In this document: piece after piece, positions 1 through 7,369 of the stretch | How the letters are laid out: every line of letters begins with the position of its first letter | Numbering within the stretch: the stretch's first letter is position 1 | NCBI GenBank assembly: GCA_900321865.1 | Contig: ONXP01000006.1 | Span: 1-20,631, forward strand | Length of the DNA: 20,631 bases | From: an uncultured Elusimicrobia bacterium | Lineage (GTDB): Bacteria > RUG730 | Direction of reading: 5' to 3' | Notes under the pieces: generated by a model | Database searches by the model: none | What the model saw: only the letters and a program-made list of their open reading frames with translations | Told to the model about the DNA's origin: nothing | Program-made: the position numbers and the translations under genes

Positions 1-162
1 ATTAACATAGTTTTCAATATTCTCTGATATAAATCTATAAAATAACAATCCTAAAACGTATTGTTTAAAATCCCATCCATCTACAGATCCTCTTAACTCA
101 TTTGCTATCTTCCAAATAGTTTTGTGAAGCTCTTCTCTTTCTCTTTCTTTTTTATTATTCAT
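1..162 (-). CDS. hsdM: Type I restriction-modification DNA methyltransferase subunit, N-terminus (partial)
   Basis: The reverse strand reads ATG at 162-160 and stays open for 54 codons to the window edge. The peptide contains ELHKTIWKIANELRGSVDG followed by WDFKQYVLGLLFYRFISEN, the typical start of the HsdM_N helical domain. HsdM is the adenine methyltransferase subunit of type I restriction-modification systems and works with HsdS (specificity) and HsdR (motor/nuclease). A ribosome binding site AGGAGA (173-168 on the minus strand) lies 5 bases before the ATG, fixing the start. Only about a tenth of the protein is present: the SAM-binding and NPPF motifs lie outside, so I cannot tell whether the gene is intact or whether hsdS and hsdR follow. 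The identification rests on strong resemblance of the N-terminal motif. Confidence 0.9.
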   Translation of the reverse strand, partial: MNNKKEREREELHKTIWKIANELRGSVDGWDFKQYVLGLLFYRFISENIENYVN

Positions 163-360
163 TTTATTCTCCTAAAAAATCAGTTTTTTAATTTTAAAAA
201 ATATAAAACGTTTTTAAAAGAAATTTTATTAAAATTGAAAAAATAAATTTTTATTTTGATCTGAAATAAAGAGAAAAATTATAAAAAGTTTAATTTTTTT
301 TAATTAAATTTTAAAATTTTAAGCTTTTAAAACTTTTATTGTAATTTTAAAGTAAGCCAA

Positions 361-391
361 AAATTTCAAAAACTTTCCATAGGATAAAGAG
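361..391. repeat. Direct repeat copy 1 (CTTTCCATAGGATAAA)
   Basis: An AAATTT stretch at 361-366 leads into CTTTCCATAGGATAAA at 373-388. The second copy sits exactly 80 bases downstream with one mismatch in the 16-base core. The core holds a small inverted element TCC-RTA-GGA. A third partial echo, GAAAGGATAAA, lies at 391-401. A pair of protein-binding sites (operator) is the simplest reading. The function is unknown. Confidence 0.5.
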
Positions 392-440
392 AAAGGATAA
401 AATTTAACTAACACGATTTAAATTTTTTATGGCAACCAGC

Positions 441-471
441 AAATTTGTAACTCTTTCCGTAGGATAAAAAA
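441..471. repeat. Direct repeat copy 2 (CTTTCCGTAGGATAAA)
   Basis: This second copy has AAATTT at 441-446 and the core CTTTCCGTAGGATAAA at 453-468. It differs from copy 1 only at the seventh core base (G for A); the bases between AAATTT and the core are less conserved. It lies about 40 bases upstream of the candidate -10 of the RND gene, a location where an activator or repressor could act. Confidence 0.5.
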
Positions 472-486
472 GACTTAAAAATTAAA

Positions 487-515
487 TTTAAGGTTTTTTA
501 AAAATTATGTATAAT
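487..515 (+). promoter_or_regulatory. Candidate sigma70-type promoter for the RND gene
   Basis: A perfect TATAAT occurs at 510-515, immediately preceded by TG. A weak -35 candidate TTTAAG lies at 487-492 with a 17-base spacer. The start codon follows 31 bases after the -10. In such AT-rich DNA a chance TATAAT is common, so this is only a candidate. Confidence 0.4.
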
Positions 516-534
516 TAACGATTATTCTGTTTTT

Positions 535-540
535 GGAGGA
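535..540 (+). promoter_or_regulatory. Ribosome binding site deciding a TTG start
   Basis: GGAGGA lies 6 bases before the TTG at 547. This strong Shine-Dalgarno match supports TTG as the true start rather than the ATG ten codons later, and the resulting N-terminus (FSAFVKRP) matches the usual start of RND permeases. Confidence 0.8.
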
Positions 541-546
541 TTAGTT

Positions 547-3500
547 TTGTTTAGTGCATTTGTAAAAAGACCGGCTATGACTATAGCTTTTATTTTCTTT
601 TTTATTGTTTTAGGAGTGGTGTCATACTTTAATTTAGGAATAGAAGAAACCCCCAGTATTGATTATCCGATAGTGACTGTTAGAGTTGTTTATTATGGAG
701 CGAATCCTAGCGAAATAGAGCTCCAGGTTATAAGGCAAATAGAAGAAGTTATTTCAGAATTATCTGATATAAAAAGAGTTGCCTCCAGAGCCTATGATAA
801 TTTAGGCTATATTATAATAGAATTTAACTTAGGTGTGGATGTAAACCAAAAAACAATAGAAGTAAAAGATAAAGTAGAAGCTATAATAGATAATCTCCCT
901 GACAATATAGAAACTCCTATCATAGAAAAAGTTGATGTTTTTGCTACATCCGTTATGACTTTAATTTTAGAAAGTAAAACCGGAAAATTTGACCAAAAAT
1001 ATTTGTATAATTTTGCAGATAAAAAGCTAAAGCCGATGTTTAGCTCTATATCTGGAGTTTCCACGATGGATATAATTGGCGGAAGGGAAAGGGAAATCCA
1101 GATCAAACTCGATCCTATGCTAATGAAAAAATATTATATTTCTATAACAGATGTTATTACTGCAATAAAAATTAGAAATCTAAACGTTCCTGGAGGCGAT
1201 ATAGAAAACGATCTTACTACTATTAATGTTAGGTTTATAGGGGAATTTGTAGATATAGAAGAAATCAAAAATACTCCGATAGGCACTCGCGATGGAGAAG
1301 AAGTTCTTTTGAAAAATTTTGCAGAAGTTGTAGATGGACATAAAAAAATATCCCAAGTTGCTAGATATAATGGCCGAGATATTATTATATTGGATATCAA
1401 TAAAGTTTCGGATGCAAATGAAGTAAAGGTTGCAAAACAAATTTATAAAAAATTGCCAAAAATTCAAAAAACTTTAGATGAAGATATGAATCTTTTTGTT
1501 GTATATGATAATACAAAAAAAATTTTAGAAGAAACTTATGGCACAATAAAAAATATTCTTTTTGGAATATTATTAACGGTTATAATTTTATATCTTTTCA
1601 CCGGGAATCTTCGAATAACATTTATTGCATCAGTTGTTATTCCTTTTTCTGTAATAGCATCATTTTTTTTGATAGATTTTTCTAAATTTACTATAAATTC
1701 TATGACACTTTTGGCTGTGGCTACGGCTCTTGGGACTCTTATATCTAATGCTATTGTTATAATAGAAAATATTTTGGCTAAAATAGATAGTGGAATGAAC
1801 AAAATAGATGCAGCGATAAAGGGAACAGAAGAAGTTTTTGTTGCTGTATTTTCATCTGCTGGAACGAATATTGTCGTTTTTACGCCTATAGCATTTATGG
1901 GTGGGATGATTGGACAATTTATGAGACAGTTTGGAATGACCGTTGTTTATACCACCATATTTTCTATAATAGCATCTTTTACTTTAACTCCAATGATGTC
2001 AGGGCTTATTTTGGACGATAAAAAAGAACAGAAAAAGAAATTTTTCATTTTAGTATGGATAGAGAATGTAGTCAATTTTTTATTGAAAGAATATAAAAAA
2101 ATTTTTGATTTAATGCTTAGATATCACATAATCGCTCTAATCGTATCGATAGCTGTATTTTTATCCTCATTTTTATTATTAAGATATATCAAAAACGATT
2201 TTTTCCCTAAATACGATAAAGATAGAATACGCATAGATGTCACACTTCCTCAGGGTAGTAGCATTTATAAAACTAAATCAAAAATTGTAGAAATAGAAAA
2301 AATAGTAGAAAGCACTGGGAAAAAATATATAAAAGATTATTTTACAACCATAGGTGTAAGGTCCGGGGTTGAGACTGCTAAAATGACTGTTAATTTAGTA
2401 CCTAGGAAAACGAGAGACAAAACTGATGCTATGATTATGAATGAGCTTTTATTAAAACTTGCCAAAATTCCAGATATAGAAACTAGCCTATACAGGGAAC
2501 AAGGCGGTGGTGGAGTGACTGGGGATATCGCTTTAGAATTATATGGAGTAGAATTTGACAAGTTAGAAGAATTGTCCTTGGAAATATCTAAAAAGTTAGA
2601 TGCAACAGGTTTATTTAAAAATGTTTCATCTACATATAAAGAGCCAAAAAATGAAGTTAGGTTTTTATCTGATTCAAAAAAATTATCTTTATACGATATT
2701 TCTAATAGCTCCTTGGCTCAGACTATTAGAACGGCTGTTTATGGCGACGAAAGTAATACCTATAAAGAAGAGGGTGATGAATACAAGATTAGAATAGAAT
2801 TTTCTGATGATTATAAAAAGACGACGAAAGATTTATCGCATATTTTTACAATTGTCCAAAAAGGCTTAGTTCCACTTGAAGAAATTGGAAAATTTGTAAT
2901 CAAAAGATCTATTCCTACGATTTATAGAAGAAATTATGAAAGAATAGTAACATTGAATTTATATATAGCCAATCTTTCCCCAGGGCAAGTTCGAAGTATA
3001 ATAGAAGAAGAAATTTTAAATAAAATAGATTATCCAGAAGGTTATGGCTATAGATACGGCGGAACAGCTGAAATGCAGGATGAGTCAAATTTTGAAATAA
3101 AAAAAGCTTTTATCATAGCGACTATTTTGACATATTTGCTTTTGGTTGCGGTTATGAATTCTTTTTTGATGCCATTTGTTATAGCGACAACCATAATCAC
3201 ATCTCTTGCGGGAGTATTTTTAGTTTTATTTTTTACTGAGACTAGTATTAATATATCCACTCTTCTTGCGATAATAATGTTAGTTGGTTTGGTTGTAAAC
3301 AATGCGATTTTGGTCATAGATGATGCTAGTACTAGAATAAAAAAAGGTGATGATTTTTTGGATGCTATATGGCACGGATTTAGCACAAAATTCGTTTCAG
3401 TTTTAATGACTTCTATAGCTATAATAGTTGCAACTTTTCCGCAGCTTTATAGTATCGATGAAATGAAGCGTTCTATGGGTGCTGTTATGATTGGCGGGAT

Positions 3501-3588
3501 GATAGGATCGTTATTTTTTACATTCTTTATGGTTCCTGTACTTTTTTGGTATGCACAGATTTTTCTAAGATTTATAAAAAAGCTTTAA
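547..3588 (+). CDS. RND efflux transporter permease (AcrB/HAE-like) lacking the usual proton-relay residues
   Basis: This 1013-residue protein is an inner-membrane transporter of the resistance-nodulation-division superfamily. It begins with the typical FSAFVKRPAMT. Membrane segment 1 is at about residues 12-32, the first periplasmic porter region at about 35-330, membrane segments 2-6 at about 335-490, the second porter region at about 550-850 and the last segments at about 855-1010. TM4 aligns with AcrB GLLVDDAIVVVEN as GTLISNAIVIIEN, so Asp407/Asp408 are Ser400/Asn401. TM10 aligns GLSAKNAIL with GLVVNNAIL, so Lys940 is Asn918. Arg971 also appears replaced. The exported substrate and coupling ion cannot be assigned. 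No membrane-fusion protein or TolC-type gene adjoins it, unlike most HAE operons. The start is TTG after GGAGGA. The family assignment is firm; the residue loss is seen directly by alignment from memory. Confidence 0.9.
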   Translation: MFSAFVKRPAMTIAFIFFFIVLGVVSYFNLGIEETPSIDYPIVTVRVVYYGANPSEIELQVIRQIEEVISELSDIKRVASRAYDNLGYIIIEFNLGVDVNQKTIEVKDKVEAIIDNLPDNIETPIIEKVDVFATSVMTLILESKTGKFDQKYLYNFADKKLKPMFSSISGVSTMDIIGGREREIQIKLDPMLMKKYYISITDVITAIKIRNLNVPGGDIENDLTTINVRFIGEFVDIEEIKNTPIGTRDGEEVLLKNFAEVVDGHKKISQVARYNGRDIIILDINKVSDANEVKVAKQIYKKLPKIQKTLDEDMNLFVVYDNTKKILEETYGTIKNILFGILLTVIILYLFTGNLRITFIASVVIPFSVIASFFLIDFSKFTINSMTLLAVATALGTLISNAIVIIENILAKIDSGMNKIDAAIKGTEEVFVAVFSSAGTNIVVFTPIAFMGGMIGQFMRQFGMTVVYTTIFSIIASFTLTPMMSGLILDDKKEQKKKFFILVWIENVVNFLLKEYKKIFDLMLRYHIIALIVSIAVFLSSFLLLRYIKNDFFPKYDKDRIRIDVTLPQGSSIYKTKSKIVEIEKIVESTGKKYIKDYFTTIGVRSGVETAKMTVNLVPRKTRDKTDAMIMNELLLKLAKIPDIETSLYREQGGGGVTGDIALELYGVEFDKLEELSLEISKKLDATGLFKNVSSTYKEPKNEVRFLSDSKKLSLYDISNSSLAQTIRTAVYGDESNTYKEEGDEYKIRIEFSDDYKKTTKDLSHIFTIVQKGLVPLEEIGKFVIKRSIPTIYRRNYERIVTLNLYIANLSPGQVRSIIEEEILNKIDYPEGYGYRYGGTAEMQDESNFEIKKAFIIATILTYLLLVAVMNSFLMPFVIATTIITSLAGVFLVLFFTETSINISTLLAIIMLVGLVVNNAILVIDDASTRIKKGDDFLDAIWHGFSTKFVSVLMTSIAIIVATFPQLYSIDEMKRSMGAVMIGGMIGSLFFTFFMVPVLFWYAQIFLRFIKKL

Positions 3589-3630
3589 TGTTAATAAAAC
3601 TTTATAAATTGCATTATGAATTATAAATAA

Positions 3631-3636
3631 AAGGAG
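3631..3636 (+). promoter_or_regulatory. Ribosome binding site of the LpoB-like gene
   Basis: AAGGAG lies 9 bases before the ATG at 3646. It sits in a 57-base AT-rich gap after the RND gene, so separate translation initiation, and perhaps a separate promoter, is plausible. Confidence 0.6.
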
Positions 3637-3645
3637 TTTTTATTT

Positions 3646-4248
3646 ATGAAACTTTTAAAAAGTGTATTTTTGATGGTTTTTAGTTTTTTATTTTTATTTA
3701 ATTGTTCCAGTATAAAAATAGACAGAATAAATTCAAATGAAATAGTAGACCTTAGCGGAGATTGGAATGATGTAGACTCGCAGGTGACATCTAGCACAAT
3801 GATAGAAGAATGTTTAAATGGTGCATGGCGAGATGAATTTGTTTCAAAGTTTTCTAGAAAACCGTGTATAGTTGTTGGAACGGTAAAAAATAAATCCGAA
3901 GAGCATATAAATACTCAAACAATCACTAAAGATATGGAAAAAGCCTTAATTAACTCTGGAAAAGTAAAATTTATTGCATCAAAATCAGAACGAAATGAAG
4001 TAAGAGCAGAAAGAAAAGATTTAAACGAATTTTCTAGTGAAAAAACTAAAAAACTTATGAAAAATGAAACAGGAGCTGATCTTATTTTGCAGGGGCAAAT
4101 AAATACGATTTTTGATTCTTTCAAAAAAGAAACTATAAAATATTATCAGGTAGAATTAGAATTAATAGATTTGGAAAGTAATGAAAAACTTTGGATTGGG
4201 CAGAAAAAAATTAAAAAATTAGTAAAAAAATCTAAATACAAAATATAA
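3646..4248 (+). CDS. lpoB: LpoB-like penicillin-binding protein activator, outer-membrane lipoprotein
   Basis: This is a 200-residue protein. Residues 1-19 form a lipoprotein signal (two early lysines, then a hydrophobic stretch) ending FLFNC, with Cys20 as the expected lipidated residue and Ser-Ser at +2/+3, which favours outer-membrane sorting. The mature part carries the LpoB family pattern: VDLSGDWNDVDS, then VVGTVKNKSEEHINT, EKALINSGKVKFIAS, ETGADLILQGQI and LIDLESNEKLWIGQKKIKK. In enterobacteria LpoB reaches from the outer membrane through the peptidoglycan to activate the synthase PBP1b; relatives in other phyla are named after it without proof of the same partner. The long Pro-rich linker of E. 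coli LpoB is absent. The stop is 3 bases before the next gene, suggesting translational coupling. Confidence 0.82.
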   Translation: MKLLKSVFLMVFSFLFLFNCSSIKIDRINSNEIVDLSGDWNDVDSQVTSSTMIEECLNGAWRDEFVSKFSRKPCIVVGTVKNKSEEHINTQTITKDMEKALINSGKVKFIASKSERNEVRAERKDLNEFSSEKTKKLMKNETGADLILQGQINTIFDSFKKETIKYYQVELELIDLESNEKLWIGQKKIKKLVKKSKYKI

Positions 4249-4251
4249 TTT

Positions 4252-5154
4252 ATGGAGCTTGAAAATAAAAAGTTTTCTGAATATTTAAAAGAAAAATTTG
4301 GAGAAAGAATACACAAAATTAGCCTGGATGCAAATTTATCTTGCCCTAACTTTAAAAATCCTTGTATATATTGCAATAATTCTTCTTTTAGTTATGCAAA
4401 AAATCTTAATAAAGTTTCATTAAAGACCATAGAAGAACAATTTTTTTTAGCTAGAGATTTTGTAAAAAAAAGATTTTTAGCTAAAAAATTTATAATATAT
4501 TTTCAAACAAATACTAATACTTTTGCTCCTTTGGATAAATTAAAAAGTTTATATGATATAGTAAAAATTTCTAGTGATATCGTCGGATTAAGTATAGCGA
4601 CAAGGCCTGATGCGATAGATGAAAAAAAATTAGACCTTATAAATAGTTATGCAGAAAATTATGAAGTTTGGATAGAATATGGGCTTCAAAGTGCTAATGA
4701 TAAGACATTAGATTTTATACAAAGAGGGCATAAATATATTGATTTTTGTAATGCCGTAAAATTGACCCAAAAACTTACTCCAAAGGTAAAAATTGGAGTT
4801 CATATAATAGTCGGACTTCCTGATGAAACAGAAAAAGATATTTTTGATACAATAGATAAATTAAATTTTTTAAAAATAGACGGAATAAAAATTCATCCGC
4901 TTCACATAGTAAAGGGAACAAAACTGGAAAAAATATATTTAGATCAGCTAAAAAATGATGATAATTCTAAGAAAATCAATTTTAATTTTTTGAAATTTGA
5001 AAAATATATAGAAATTCTTGTAAAAATTTTTGCTAGGCTCAATAAAAATATTATAATTTTAGGATATAGCTCGTATTGCCCTAAAAATATTTTGGTATCG
5101 CCTGAATGGGTTTCTATTAGAGATAAAGTTATTTTGGCTATAAAAAATTATTAA
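4252..5154 (+). CDS. Radical SAM protein, TIGR01212/YhcC family
   Basis: This 300-residue radical SAM enzyme resembles E. coli YhcC. The iron-sulfur ligands are Cys31, Cys38 and Cys41 in CPNFKNPCIYCNN, and the family landmarks follow: FQTNTNTFAPLDKLK, GLSIATRPD, WIEYGLQSANDKTLDFIQRGH, VHIIVGLPDETEKD and GIKIHPLHIVKGT. Typical members have a longer Gly-rich loop between the first two cysteines; here it is only six residues. The biochemical role of the family is not established to my knowledge, though an RNA-modifying role has been proposed. The ATG follows the lpoB stop by 3 bases and I see no Shine-Dalgarno sequence, so reinitiation after lpoB translation is likely. It is followed after 14 bases by recJ. 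Confidence 0.88.
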   Translation: MELENKKFSEYLKEKFGERIHKISLDANLSCPNFKNPCIYCNNSSFSYAKNLNKVSLKTIEEQFFLARDFVKKRFLAKKFIIYFQTNTNTFAPLDKLKSLYDIVKISSDIVGLSIATRPDAIDEKKLDLINSYAENYEVWIEYGLQSANDKTLDFIQRGHKYIDFCNAVKLTQKLTPKVKIGVHIIVGLPDETEKDIFDTIDKLNFLKIDGIKIHPLHIVKGTKLEKIYLDQLKNDDNSKKINFNFLKFEKYIEILVKIFARLNKNIIILGYSSYCPKNILVSPEWVSIRDKVILAIKNY

Positions 5155-5168
5155 TTATAAAACCTTTT

Positions 5169-7352
5169 ATGAATATAAACGACATTTATAAAAAAAATAT
5201 TGATTCTAATATTCTTGATTTTATGCAAAAAAATACTTTGTATACTAGAGAATTTTTAGAATTGGTTATAAAAATGGGGCTAGATACTCCAATAAAATTA
5301 AGGCAATTTTTGCATCCTAGAATTATAAATCTTTCTAACCCTTTTGTTATCAATGATATGGAAAAGGCAGTTACTAGAACAAAAAAGGCTATAAAAAATA
5401 AAGAAAAAATTTTTATTTATGGTGATAAGGATGTAGATGGTCAAAGTAGCATCAGTCTTTTATTTTTAAATTTAAAGGATTATCATCTAGATCCTATTTA
5501 TTATATTCCTGATAACGAAGGATATGGAGTTCACAAATCTATATTAAACACCTTAATTGAAAAAGAAATCAAATTAGTTATAACGGTTGATTGTGGGATT
5601 TCTAATAAAGAAGAGTTAGAATTTATAAAATCTAATGGTATAGATGTTATTGTTTTAGACCATCATGAAGCGGTTGGAGAATTGCCAAAAATAGAAGCAA
5701 CAGTAGATCCAAAAATTATAACCAAATATTATCAAGAAAAAAATTGTACTATAAAAAATCTTGCAGGATGTGGAGTAGTTTTTTATTTTTTGTGGGCTTT
5801 AAAAATTAGTTTTACTGACTATTTTAATAAATTTTTTGCCTTTTTTAAAATTTCTATAGATGAGCCAAAAAATATTTTTGAAGTTGAAATTTCTATTATG
5901 AAAAATGGATTGATTGAAAAAAATGTATTTATAACTAACCAAAAAGAATCTACAAAACATTTAAATGTTAAAAATGTTTTATCAAAAGAAGATTTTATAA
6001 AAGAAATCGTAAAATTTTTAAGCGAAGAAAACATAAATTTTTTTATATTTTTTGACAAAGAAAATTTTAATTTTTTATCAAAGTTTGACGAAATCAATTT
6101 ATTTTTTCGAAATAAACATCTTATTTATATAAATGAAATTTATTTTAAACTTTATGGCAAAAAATGTCTGGACATAAATGCCTTTTATGAAAGGTTAAAC
6201 TTTTATGCTTTTAGTGCCAATTATACCGAAAACATTGCGAAATTTTATTGGAATTTATTATTTGTTAACGATTTTTCTATAAAATATTTTTTTAAAAGAT
6301 ATCTTTCGTTTGCATCGCTTGGGACGATAAGCGATGTTATGCCTTTATTAGGAGAAAATAGATTTTTAACGAAATATGGTATAATGAAATTAAAAGAAAA
6401 TATTTTGGGAATAAAATTTTTGATAGATTTTAATGATAAAGAAAAATTTTTGACAGCTAAATATGTTTCTTGGAATATTACTCCATTTTTAAATTCTGCG
6501 GGCAGGATGTCAAGGCCAGATTTGGGAGTAGATTTTTTGTGTTCCAAAGATAAAAATGAAATTTTTCTTTTAAAAGAAAAAATTGAAGAATTAAATAATC
6601 ATAGAAGAGAGCTTCAAAGGCGAGATGAAAAATTATCAGATAAAATATTAAAATTAAAATATCATAATGATGAAAATAAAAAATTTATTTTTGTAAATAG
6701 CACAAATTTTGAAAAAAATTTGACAGGTCTTGTGGCATCGAATTTGATGAAAAGATATTTTAAAGTGACTTTTGTTTTGTCTGAAGATGAAGAAAAAGCT
6801 ATTGGTTCTGTCAGAGCTCCCAAAAAATTTAATTATAATGTTGTGGATATTTTGAATTTGTGTCAAGATATTTTAGAAAGATTTGGCGGGCATAAACTGG
6901 CAGGTGGATTTACAGTAAAAAAAGAAAATATAGAACTTTTTGAAAAAAAATTAGATGAAATATTTGTTAATTTAGATGAAAAAATAGTTGATAATAAAGA
7001 TTTTATAGAAGTTCCGCTTATCATAAAGGCTAATGACCTAACTAATAAATTTATGACCGAAGTTTTTTTGTTAGAACCATTTGGAGAAGAAAATAATAAT
7101 CCTATTTTTCTTTTAGAGGAAGTAAATTTTTTAGAATACGGGTTTATAGGTGCTAGGAAAGAACATTTTAAGGGTAAAATATTAACAAAAGATAATTTTT
7201 ATATAGATGTTTTAGGCTGGAATAAACGAAAAGAAATAGAAAAAAATTTGAGAGAAAAAAGAATTTTTAATCTTTTGGTTTCAGTTGAGAGAGATAATTT
7301 TAAAAACGAAAAAAAATTTAGATTGAATATTCATAGTATAGTTGATGAATAG
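5169..7352 (+). CDS. recJ: Single-stranded-DNA-specific exonuclease RecJ, enlarged by an internal insert
   Basis: This is a 727-residue DHH-family 5'-3' exonuclease used in recombination and mismatch repair. Metal-binding motifs are Asp86-Lys-Asp88-Val-Asp90, VDCGIS with Asp141, and the DHH triad Asp164-His165-His166. Further RecJ landmarks are GCGVVFYF (from 200), LGTISDVMPLLGENR (from 384), NSAGRMSRPDLG, GSVRAPKKFNYN and FGGHKLAGGF (Gly573-Gly-His-Lys), the last belonging to the DHHA1 domain. Bacterial RecJ is usually about 550-580 residues; the excess lies mainly between residues about 210 and 375, where a roughly 140-residue insert interrupts the catalytic core (see findings). The core motifs are intact, so nuclease activity is expected. 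No clear ribosome binding site precedes the ATG; the gene is packed between two radical SAM genes with gaps of 14 and 17 bases. Confidence 0.93.
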   Translation: MNINDIYKKNIDSNILDFMQKNTLYTREFLELVIKMGLDTPIKLRQFLHPRIINLSNPFVINDMEKAVTRTKKAIKNKEKIFIYGDKDVDGQSSISLLFLNLKDYHLDPIYYIPDNEGYGVHKSILNTLIEKEIKLVITVDCGISNKEELEFIKSNGIDVIVLDHHEAVGELPKIEATVDPKIITKYYQEKNCTIKNLAGCGVVFYFLWALKISFTDYFNKFFAFFKISIDEPKNIFEVEISIMKNGLIEKNVFITNQKESTKHLNVKNVLSKEDFIKEIVKFLSEENINFFIFFDKENFNFLSKFDEINLFFRNKHLIYINEIYFKLYGKKCLDINAFYERLNFYAFSANYTENIAKFYWNLLFVNDFSIKYFFKRYLSFASLGTISDVMPLLGENRFLTKYGIMKLKENILGIKFLIDFNDKEKFLTAKYVSWNITPFLNSAGRMSRPDLGVDFLCSKDKNEIFLLKEKIEELNNHRRELQRRDEKLSDKILKLKYHNDENKKFIFVNSTNFEKNLTGLVASNLMKRYFKVTFVLSEDEEKAIGSVRAPKKFNYNVVDILNLCQDILERFGGHKLAGGFTVKKENIELFEKKLDEIFVNLDEKIVDNKDFIEVPLIIKANDLTNKFMTEVFLLEPFGEENNNPIFLLEEVNFLEYGFIGARKEHFKGKILTKDNFYIDVLGWNKRKEIEKNLREKRIFNLLVSVERDNFKNEKKFRLNIHSIVDE

Positions 7353-7369
7353 ATTATAAAAAAATTATT

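Larger units (their letters stand above)
163..546. other. Divergent AT-rich intergenic region between hsdM and the RND gene
   Basis: This is 384 bases without a convincing ORF on either strand. It separates the leftward hsdM from the rightward RND transporter, so it should hold both promoters. It contains long A/T runs, a 10-base palindrome AAAACGTTTT (205-214), two direct-repeat copies (listed separately) and a candidate sigma70-type promoter near the RND gene. I saw no tRNA, no stable GC-rich hairpin and no riboswitch-like conserved stretch, though AT-rich regulatory RNAs cannot be excluded by eye. Confidence 0.7.

Noticed and set aside
361-471. Possible CRISPR array
   Set aside because: There are only two imperfect copies; a real array would need more near-identical repeats with regular unique spacers, and no cas gene is present.
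3048-3386. 112-codon minus-strand frame
   Set aside because: It is antisense to the conserved C-terminal membrane region of the RND gene and has no family resemblance.
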